In this document: positions 32,675 to 38,884 of the stretch, piece by piece
How positions within the stretch are numbered: position 1 is the stretch's first letter
How the letters are laid out: every line of letters begins with the position of its first letter
Assembly (NCBI GenBank): GCA_023392515.1
Contig: JAEVYX010000070.1
Coordinates: 1-38,884, forward strand
Length of the DNA: 38,884 bases
Direction of reading: 5' to 3'
Origin: Bacillota bacterium
Lineage (GTDB): Bacteria > Bacillota > Clostridia > Christensenellales > Aristaeellaceae
Program-made: the position numbers and the translations under genes
Notes under the pieces: model-generated
Seen by the model: the letters and a program-made list of their open reading frames with translations, nothing else
The model's database searches: none
What the model was told of the DNA's origin: nothing

Positions 32675-33301
32675 ATGCGAACCGTGAAGGAATATGATGA
32701 GAGAAGAAATGAGATTTTGGACAGGTCAGCACAGTTGTTTGCGGAAAAGGGCTATGAGCAATGTACGGTCAACGATATTTTGAAGGCGGTCGCCATCGCA
32801 AAGGGGACCTTTTACTACTACTTCAAATCAAAGGAAGAGGTTATGGATGCCATTGTATCCCGGATGACCGACGGGATCATCCTCCGGGCACAGGCCATTC
32901 CGGATAGAACCGATCTTGGTCCCCAGGAAAAGCTGGTACAGGCATTTTTGTCCATGCGGGCGGACGGGCACGGCGAGGGTGAAATCCTTACCGAGCTTCA
33001 CAAGCCTGAAAACGTGCTGATGCACCAAAAAACACTAAATCAACTTGTAACCAGGCTGTCCCCGGTCCTGGCGGAAATCATTTCCGATGGGATGGAAAAA
33101 AACGTGTGGCAATGCGCCTATCCCCTCGAGTATATGCAAATCTTTCTTGTTGCGGCGGTTACCCTGACCGATGAAGGCATCTTTGCATTGAGCGGTCAGG
33201 AACGGACGAAGATTATGGCCGCACTGGCCTCTGTGTTGGAAAAGATGCTCCAATTGCCGGAAGGATCATGCAAGCAGGCATTTATGCAAAACTGGGGCTG
33301 A
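32675..33301 (+). CDS. TetR-family repressor of the efflux operon
   Basis: A 208-residue protein with GAGGAGG upstream of its ATG. The TetR_N domain (ILDRSAQLFAEKGYEQCTVN, DILKAVAIAKGTFYYYFKSK) is complete, and the C-terminal ligand domain is helical. Its stop overlaps the region just before the MFS gene. The operator at 32635-32649 lies directly upstream, so it should repress itself and the transporter until a drug-like ligand binds (family knowledge plus position). Confidence 0.93.
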   Translation: MRTVKEYDERRNEILDRSAQLFAEKGYEQCTVNDILKAVAIAKGTFYYYFKSKEEVMDAIVSRMTDGIILRAQAIPDRTDLGPQEKLVQAFLSMRADGHGEGEILTELHKPENVLMHQKTLNQLVTRLSPVLAEIISDGMEKNVWQCAYPLEYMQIFLVAAVTLTDEGIFALSGQERTKIMAALASVLEKMLQLPEGSCKQAFMQNWG

Positions 33302-33342
33302 TGCGAGAAAATGATTTGAATAAGCTTGATGGAGACAACCAC

Positions 33343-34626
33343 ATGAAGAAGTTTGCAATCATCTGGGCTGGCGAGCTCATTTCCAGCATAGGCAGCGGCA
33401 TGACAGCCTTTGCGGTGGCAATCTACATCTACCAGCTTACCGGAAGCGCCGCTATGGTATCCGCGGCGACCCTGCTGGCCTACCTTCCCACCATATTGTT
33501 AAGCCCGGTAGGCGGCATCCTGGCAGACCGGTACGACAGAAGGCTGATGATGATCCTCGGAGATTTGTTCTCCGCCTTTGGATTGATTTATATCCTTGCA
33601 AGCATTCAAACAGGGCATGTCGGCGTCTCCCCTATCCTGATTGGCGTTACCATCAGCTCGGTTTTCGTCTCCCTGCTGGAACCGGCGTACAAGGCCACCG
33701 TTACAGACCTCCTCACAGAGGAGGAATATGCCAAGGCCAGCGGCATGGTTCAAATGGCGGGAGCGGCCAAGTATCTGATTTCGCCCTTTATTGCCGGGCT
33801 CATTTTGGCAGCAGCGGATATCCGGGTCATCCTGCTCATCGATATTTCCACCATTGCTGTAACAGTGCTGGCGGTCGCTTTCGTGCGAAAGAGCATCCCG
33901 GAAAAAAAGCCCCGCAAGGAAGATTTCCATTTCTTTGGCGAATTTCGGGAGGGCTTGAAGAGTATTATAGGTGACAAGGGCATCCAGAATCTTGTTATCC
34001 TGATGGCTTTCGTATGCTTCTTTGTGGCGTTTATCCAAACGCTGATGACGCCCATGATACTCTCTTTTGCCAGTGCAAAAACGCTGGGGATCATGGAGTC
34101 TATAAGCGCAGTGGGCATGCTGGTTGGCAGTATTCTCATCGGTATGATAAGCATCAAAAAAAACTACGCAAGGCTTTTGACAGCTGCCCTGATGGCCGCG
34201 GGCCTCTTTATGGCCATGGTGGGCACCACAACGAATATCTATATCATTCTGGCCTTCAGTATCCTGTTTTTCACGGCACTCCCTTTTATCAACACCAGTG
34301 CGGATGTACTCATCCGCGTCCGCATCCCCAATGAGGTTCAGGGACGGGCCTGGGGCATGATCAGCATTTTGACCCAGGTGGGCTACGTAGCGGCCTATGC
34401 CGTCTGCGGGCTGCTTGCTGACCATGTATTCGGCCCCATGATGATGCCGGACGGCCTCCTTGCCGGAAGCATAGGAAACCTCATAGGCACAGGCGAAGGG
34501 CGGGGCATCGGGCTGATGCTTATCATAACGGGAATTGTAATGTGCTCCTTTGCTTTTGTTTTCGGGCGGAGAAAATGCATCCGGGAAATAGAGAAGCGGC
34601 AAAACAAACCGGTTCTCGGCGTATAG
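33343..34626 (+). CDS. MFS efflux transporter (macrolide-efflux / MefA-like, MFS_3)
   Basis: A 427-residue, 12-helix major-facilitator protein. ATG 33343 has GGAGACAACC-AC upstream and begins the typical MKKFAIIWAGELISSIGSGM stretch; in-frame ATGs at 33268 and 33301 would add residues unlike the family. The A-motif-like GGILADRYDRRLMM between helices 2 and 3 is intact. The MFS_3/MefA-type family exports macrolides and other compounds, but the substrate cannot be read from sequence. It is second in the TetR-MFS-DUF1801 operon, and resistance should not be assumed. Confidence 0.92.
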   Translation: MKKFAIIWAGELISSIGSGMTAFAVAIYIYQLTGSAAMVSAATLLAYLPTILLSPVGGILADRYDRRLMMILGDLFSAFGLIYILASIQTGHVGVSPILIGVTISSVFVSLLEPAYKATVTDLLTEEEYAKASGMVQMAGAAKYLISPFIAGLILAAADIRVILLIDISTIAVTVLAVAFVRKSIPEKKPRKEDFHFFGEFREGLKSIIGDKGIQNLVILMAFVCFFVAFIQTLMTPMILSFASAKTLGIMESISAVGMLVGSILIGMISIKKNYARLLTAALMAAGLFMAMVGTTTNIYIILAFSILFFTALPFINTSADVLIRVRIPNEVQGRAWGMISILTQVGYVAAYAVCGLLADHVFGPMMMPDGLLAGSIGNLIGTGEGRGIGLMLIITGIVMCSFAFVFGRRKCIREIEKRQNKPVLGV

Positions 34627-34646
34627 CATTTTAATGGAGGTGCCGT

Positions 34647-34985
34647 ATGGAATTAGCCCATTGCGTTGCAATTTCAACATACATAAACCAGTATTCCGGT
34701 TTGAAGAAAGAGCGGCTGCAGGCAATCAGAAATTTGATTCATGAGGCGGTCCCTGAAATCCAGGAAAAAATGTGGGCGAAGATTCCAACCTTTTATATGG
34801 GTAAATCAAATATTCAATTCCTGGCATTTAAGGATCATATCAATATCTTTGCCAGCGGAATCCCGGCAAACAGCGATGCTTTGACAGGTTTTGCAATCAC
34901 CGCTAAAGGGACATTGAAAATCAGCGATATGCAGGATATTCCGGTTGATATCCTAAAGTCGATCTTTGCGCAAAGCATTGAATGA
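34647..34985 (+). CDS. DUF1801 / YdhG-like small protein
   Basis: A 112-residue cytoplasmic protein with TGGAGG 7 bases before its ATG, 20 bases after the MFS gene. The pattern YINQYSGLKKERLQAIRNLI, EIQEKMWAKIPTFYMGKSNI, LAFKDHINIFAS, and a final LPVDILKS-like end matches DUF1801, a fold related to frataxin-like iron-binding YdhG. No function can be assigned. It is the last gene of the efflux operon, before a long hairpin. Confidence 0.85.
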   Translation: MELAHCVAISTYINQYSGLKKERLQAIRNLIHEAVPEIQEKMWAKIPTFYMGKSNIQFLAFKDHINIFASGIPANSDALTGFAITAKGTLKISDMQDIPVDILKSIFAQSIE

Positions 34986-35030
34986 TATGCCATGAACCGG
35001 TGTATCGCTTGGCACGCACACAAACCATGG

Positions 35031-35081
35031 CATCAACCTGGAAAACCCCGCCTTTAGCTGGCGGGGTTTTCCAGGTTGATG
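35031..35081. terminator. Bidirectional terminator with a perfect 22-bp stem
   Basis: Positions 35031-35052 pair without mismatch with 35060-35081 around a 7-base loop. The core is a GC stem (CCCCGCC/GGCGGGG) flanked by A4 and T4, so it can end both the DUF1801 transcript and the convergent CotF-like gene; the outer 11 pairs are longer than needed. Confidence 0.85.
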
Positions 35082-35085
35082 CCTA

Positions 35086-35550
35086 TTATTGTACGTTGTA
35101 CAGGCCTTTTTTTTGCATGTAGTTGAAAATTCCCTCACCATGCTGCTGCTCTTCCTTTTGGATGTGGTTCAGCGCTTGGCGGATGTTGGTATCCCTGAAT
35201 TCAAAGATTGTCGTGTTATAGGAACCGGATACATACTTTTCCGTCATGAGCACATCATTGCACAGCGCCGCATCGGTTTGATTTTTCATACCCGCGGCAT
35301 CCCCCGCCTGTGCTGTTTGTGCAGGCTGCTGGCCTTGCTGCTGCCCCATATTCGGCACTTGGCCCGACAGAATCTGGTTCAGGGTATTCATATGCTGCTG
35401 CTCCTGGCCCGCATATGTTTTGAACAGCTGCTTGAGCTCCGGGTCCTGGGCTTGATTTGCATAGGCATTATACTTGCTGATACAAACCTGCTCATGGCTT
35501 TTCAAGTCTTCCAAAAGCATTCTCTCTTTTTGCGTAAAGGGCATCGTCAT
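35086..35550 (-). CDS. CotF-family spore coat protein (ferritin-like)
   Basis: A 154-residue protein. ATG 35550 has GGAGG 9 bases upstream; ATG 35544 just inside is possible. MPFTQKERMLLEDLKSHEQVC, LKQLFKTYAGQEQQHMNTLN, a Gln-rich linker (GQQQGQQPAQTAQAG), then NDVLMTEKYVSGSYNTTIFE and LNHIQKEEQQHGEGIFNYMQ give the four-helix ferritin-like layout of CotF/coat proteins. It supports a spore-forming host. The stop lies 5 bases from the bidirectional hairpin. Its Glu/His pairs are present but metal binding is unproven. Confidence 0.9.
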   Translation of the reverse strand: MTMPFTQKERMLLEDLKSHEQVCISKYNAYANQAQDPELKQLFKTYAGQEQQHMNTLNQILSGQVPNMGQQQGQQPAQTAQAGDAAGMKNQTDAALCNDVLMTEKYVSGSYNTTIFEFRDTNIRQALNHIQKEEQQHGEGIFNYMQKKGLYNVQ

Positions 35551-35725
35551 TGTAAAACACCTCCAGCCAATATCATGGCAAAGCACTATCCATCTTATTC
35601 ATCCTTCACCCCTATTGATAATGCATTGTTGCCAAAATGCTGTTGTTGCCTGTATAATGTTAAATAATGTATTTCGTTCACTTCTTGCCTTATCTTCCGC
35701 ACTTTTAGCCGGGGGGTGACAAGCC

Positions 35726-37234
35726 TTGTATCGTGTTGTAATTGTTGACGATGAACCTTTCATGCTGGAGGGTATGCGCCTGATGATCGATTGGTCAGGC
35801 TGCGGGTTTACACTGTGCGCAGAAGCCTCCACCGCACAGGAAGCGCTGCACCTCATCGAAACACTCAGGCCCCATCTGCTGATCACCGACGTGCGCATGC
35901 CCGGCATGCTCGGCACCGATCTGGCCGCGATTATGCGCCGCTATCATCCCGAAATCATTCTTCTGTTCTTCAGCGGATACAAGGATTTTGCATTCGCACA
36001 ATCCGCCATCCGTTCTCACGCCTTTGGCTACCTGGTAAAGCCCATCGACAGTGATGAGGTGCATCAAACGCTGCGGGATATCAAGGCAGTTCTGGATACG
36101 CGCAGCCATCACGTTCAGGAAGTGAGTGAGCGCCTGCCCGTGCTGCGGGAACAGGTGCTTCGCCGGATTGCCACGGGTGACGCCGGGGCAGAAAGCCTGC
36201 TTCGCGCAGGCGTGCTGCTGGACTTAAAGCAGGACGATCCTTGCTATTGCGCGGTGATATGCGTAAAGGAAAAGCCTCTTTCCGAGGGCGTGCAGCTATT
36301 GCTGACCACCTGCAGCGGCACCCCTTTTCTATTGTCACCCTATCAATGCGGGCTTTGCTTCAAGCAGATTGAGCGTGACCTAATGCTGCTATCAAGCCTG
36401 CAGGAACGCCTGCTTAGCGGCTTTGACCTGAATGTCCAGATAAGTGTGGGGCGTGTCGGCAAGGGAGCGGATGGATTTGCAAAAAGCCTGTGGGAAGCGT
36501 TGGATGCAACAGGTGTGCTTTTTGAACAGGCGGGCACGCTCCGCCTGTATCACTCTGCTGATGAAACGGCGTCCGCATGGCTTACACGCGTCAACCTCTC
36601 ACAGCTGGTAAAAAGCCTGGAACAGGATGGGCCGGACAAGCTTGACAACCGTCTGGAAGAGATGTGCCGCCTTGCCCGGCAGGAAGAACCATCCCTGTTT
36701 GCGCTGAGATTCATGGCCAAATCCATCGAAACCATGCTGCTTTTAAACCTTGCCCAGGCGGGGCACATTGCCCAGCCGTCCGCATCCTTGAAGGCGCTTT
36801 GGGAAAATGAGGCGATGAGCCGTGAATCATGGCTGAACGCTTTTTGTAATGAAATACGAGCGCTGCGGATGCAGGAACGCGGCAAAGGTACTTATCCCCC
36901 GCCGGTGTGTGCGGCTTTGGATGCCATCCGCAAGCAGTATGCCGAGCCGCTTTCCACAGGCAGCGTAGCGGCCAGCCTGCACATGAACCCGGCGTATTTG
37001 GGGCAGCTCATTTTGCGCAGCACAGGGCAGACCTTTCACGAGCTCTTATTGGATACGCGCATTTCCCAGGCGTGCAGGCTTTTAAGGCAAACCTCCCGCC
37101 CCGTGGGTGAAATCGCCTTCGCCGTAGGTTTCCGCGATGTAGATTATTTTTCCCGGCAATTCCGCACCCGCATGGCAATGAGTCCCAACTCCTACCGGGG
37201 AACTGCAGCCGTAAAGGAGGATAGCCTATGCTGA
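35726..37234 (+). CDS. AraC-type response regulator (YesN-like)
   Basis: A 502-residue regulator beginning at a TTG codon with GGGGGGTGA just upstream. The N-terminal receiver has Asp55 (LLITDVRMPGM) and a Lys at GYLVKPID (~105). A variable middle (~140-390) follows, and the C-terminus has two AraC helix-turn-helix motifs (AASLHMNPAYLGQLILRSTG and VGEIAFAVGFRDVDYFSRQF). In Firmicutes such regulators pair with YesM-type kinases and often control carbohydrate ABC transporters. The stop overlaps the start of the kinase gene by 7 bases (ATGCTGA), so the two are translationally coupled. Confidence 0.93.
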   Translation: MYRVVIVDDEPFMLEGMRLMIDWSGCGFTLCAEASTAQEALHLIETLRPHLLITDVRMPGMLGTDLAAIMRRYHPEIILLFFSGYKDFAFAQSAIRSHAFGYLVKPIDSDEVHQTLRDIKAVLDTRSHHVQEVSERLPVLREQVLRRIATGDAGAESLLRAGVLLDLKQDDPCYCAVICVKEKPLSEGVQLLLTTCSGTPFLLSPYQCGLCFKQIERDLMLLSSLQERLLSGFDLNVQISVGRVGKGADGFAKSLWEALDATGVLFEQAGTLRLYHSADETASAWLTRVNLSQLVKSLEQDGPDKLDNRLEEMCRLARQEEPSLFALRFMAKSIETMLLLNLAQAGHIAQPSASLKALWENEAMSRESWLNAFCNEIRALRMQERGKGTYPPPVCAALDAIRKQYAEPLSTGSVAASLHMNPAYLGQLILRSTGQTFHELLLDTRISQACRLLRQTSRPVGEIAFAVGFRDVDYFSRQFRTRMAMSPNSYRGTAAVKEDSLC

Positions 37235-38884
37235 ATTTGCGCGTCAACGACCTGCCCATCCGCAGCAAATTCATTCTGCAATATCTGCTTGGCGTACTTT
37301 TGCCCATTGTGGCGCTGCTTATTTACGTGCTCACAAACGTAACTGCAGAAATCCGCCAGCGCGAGTACCAAAACGCGGAGCAATCCCTTGACCGCGTGTA
37401 CACGACGCTGGAAACGCAGTTTACCCAGGCTGTGGCCTTGAGCAACGCCGTCTCTACCGACGCGCAGTTGGAGGGGCTGCTGGATCATGAATATTCCTCG
37501 CCGCTGGATTACTATGTCTCCTATTACTGCGTGCTTCGCCCTATCTTGAACCGCTACATGTTTGCCTATGTACAGCAGATATCCAACATAGAAATTTATT
37601 CAGACAACACCAGCATGCTAAACGGCGGATTTTGCCCGCGCATAACAAAGGAAACCATGGAGGAGGAATGGTTTCCACAGCAAGTCCCCCTCTCCCCTAC
37701 GCTGACAGCCTATGTGCGCCAGCAGCCTGCCATGAGCAGCAGCCTCCAGCTCAGCGTTTTGCGCACGCTGGACGAATCCTCCGCCTACCGCCAGCTTTTA
37801 AAAATCGACTTGAATATGGAGCCTATCCATCGCATTGTAGATAAGGAAAGCAGCTATTTGTCGGTCTATCTTGTGGCCCCGGACGGCTACGCCATCAGCT
37901 ATCCCGGCAGCCTGACCGACAGTATGATAGCCAAGCGCCTCACGTTGCCGCCTACCGCCGCCGATATGACCCGCTCCTTTGGCGAGCGCACAGCCATGAG
38001 CGGCTGGAAACTTTCGGCCAATATCAACACCGCGCCCATGGAAAAAAGCATTCGTCAGGCGGTGTGGGTGGGTCTTCTTCTGGGAGCCGTCTGCTCCCTG
38101 TTTGCAGGCGGACTTTCGCTATTGTTTGCCCGATCCATCGTACTTCGCAGCCAACTCCTTTTGCATCACATGGACAGCATGACGGCCGAACACTTTTCCC
38201 CCATAACCCGGGAATTAGGTAAGGACGAGATCGGCGAACTCATGGAGCATTTCAACGCCATGGGTGAGCGCCTAAAGCAGCTGATCAACGACATATACGT
38301 GCTGCAGCTGCATCAAAAAAGCCTGGAGCTGGAAAACGTGCGGGCAGAGTTGAAATACCTGCAAGCACAGGTGGACCCCCATTTCCTATTCAATACCCTG
38401 AATGCCATTTTGGTCTTGTGCGTGCGCAACGGCTACACCGAGCTTTCCGAAATCATTTCTCCCCTGGCCAAGATTCTCAGGCGTATGGTGGACACCACCA
38501 GGGATATGGTGTCCCTTCGGGAAGAGCTGGAATTCGTAGGCATGGTCTTGAAAATCGAGCAGTTCCGCTTTGGCGACAAGCTTCGCTATACCTTTGACGT
38601 AAGCGAAGAGGCTATGGACGCATCTGTGCCTGTTATGTGTGTACAGGGACTGGTGGAGAATGCCTGCAAGCATGGAATACAGCACCTGAACGGGCAGGGG
38701 CTTATCCGCATATGCGCCAGGATGGAAGAGGATGTGCTGAAAATAGACGTCAGTGATAATGGCGTGGGAATCAGGCCCAACCGCCTGGACGACTTGCAAA
38801 AACAGATTGTAAACCCCGAGGATATGAAGGGCAGCGTCGGTTTGCAGAACATTTACCGCAGGCTGAGGCTGCACTACGGGAAGA
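37228..38884 (+). CDS. YesM-like sensor histidine kinase (3' end outside window)
   Basis: The frame from ATG 37228 (AAAGGAGG 7 bases before) is open to the window end, 552 codons seen. There are membrane helices at about 14-36 and 275-297, with an extracellular sensor domain between them. A HAMP region follows, then the His_kinase motif at His385 (LQAQVDPHFLFNTLNAIL) and an HATPase domain with VQGLVENACKHGIQHL, VSDNGVGI and GLQNIYRRL near the end. It would phosphorylate the adjacent response regulator. The missing C-terminal part is probably only a few dozen residues (family length). No ligand-binding or permease partner is visible downstream in the window. Confidence 0.93.
   Translation, partial: MLNLRVNDLPIRSKFILQYLLGVLLPIVALLIYVLTNVTAEIRQREYQNAEQSLDRVYTTLETQFTQAVALSNAVSTDAQLEGLLDHEYSSPLDYYVSYYCVLRPILNRYMFAYVQQISNIEIYSDNTSMLNGGFCPRITKETMEEEWFPQQVPLSPTLTAYVRQQPAMSSSLQLSVLRTLDESSAYRQLLKIDLNMEPIHRIVDKESSYLSVYLVAPDGYAISYPGSLTDSMIAKRLTLPPTAADMTRSFGERTAMSGWKLSANINTAPMEKSIRQAVWVGLLLGAVCSLFAGGLSLLFARSIVLRSQLLLHHMDSMTAEHFSPITRELGKDEIGELMEHFNAMGERLKQLINDIYVLQLHQKSLELENVRAELKYLQAQVDPHFLFNTLNAILVLCVRNGYTELSEIISPLAKILRRMVDTTRDMVSLREELEFVGMVLKIEQFRFGDKLRYTFDVSEEAMDASVPVMCVQGLVENACKHGIQHLNGQGLIRICARMEEDVLKIDVSDNGVGIRPNRLDDLQKQIVNPEDMKGSVGLQNIYRRLRLHYGK

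Noticed and set aside
33499..34725. A 408-codon minus-strand open frame opposite the MFS gene
   Set aside because: It mirrors a complete 12-helix transporter and gives a His/Asp-rich product with no recognisable domain.
1..38884. CRISPR array, intact insertion sequence or prophage
   Set aside because: No regularly spaced repeats, transposase motifs or phage structural genes were seen; only tail-like relics of integrases.

Overview
The window looks like chromosomal DNA of an anaerobic, probably spore-forming Firmicute of class Clostridia. The reasons are a multisubunit [FeFe]-hydrogenase, a CotF-type spore-coat protein, a YesM/YesN-type two-component pair, strong AGGAGG-like ribosome binding sites, intrinsic terminators with U-runs, and many low-GC Gram-positive regulator families (HxlR, TetR, MalT-like). 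No genus can be named. Base composition is patchy: the hydrogenase operon (8.1-13.8 kb) reads GC-rich, while the left end (0.3-5 kb) and the solute-binding-protein pair (29.8-32.4 kb) are visibly AT-richer. There is no CRISPR array, no rRNA, and no intact transposase or integrase.

Left end (1-5.6 kb): the 3' end of a tRNA and its terminator, a perfect 22-bp inverted repeat that resembles integrase-tail coding sequence, then two tandem paralogous exported proteins (SLH-like N-terminus, beta-helix-like core). The second has its lipoprotein signal sequence in a different frame from its body. A broken GH5-type cellulase fragment follows. At 5.6-8 kb are a small dimeric alpha/beta-barrel-like protein, an HxlR regulator and, divergently, a DUF401 membrane transporter.

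Metabolic block (8.1-18.8 kb): a hydCBA operon encodes a NuoE-like subunit, a NuoF-like subunit fused to a GltD/NfnB-like flavoprotein, and an [FeFe]-hydrogenase with an unusual C-terminal tail. Next come a TetR/aldo-keto reductase operon with a clear palindromic operator, an exported DUF4375 protein, and an iron-containing alcohol dehydrogenase. The domains suggest redox balancing between ferredoxin, NAD(P)H, H2 and alcohol or aldehyde couples.

Signalling block (18.7-26.7 kb): the alcohol dehydrogenase gene overlaps a PAS-GGDEF-HD-GYP cyclic-di-GMP protein. It is followed by a five-sensor-domain-style hybrid histidine kinase (PAS-GAF-PAS-PAS-HK-REC), a small exported protein, and a large MalT-like LuxR-family STAND regulator.

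Right part (26.9-38.9 kb): exported proteins of unknown function, one preceded by an attenuator-like leader (promoter, 18-codon ORF, terminator, gene); a zinc-ribbon/DUF2007-like protein; two adjacent solute-binding proteins without permease genes; a TetR-MFS efflux-DUF1801 operon with a textbook promoter and operator; a CotF-like ferritin-fold coat protein; and a YesN/YesM-like response regulator and sensor kinase, the latter running off the window.

The observations I rate highest are the HydB-GltD fusion, the split second beta-helix gene, the leader arrangement upstream of 27487, the dehydrogenase/c-di-GMP gene overlap, and two related tRNA-flank or integrase-tail relics about 17 kb apart.
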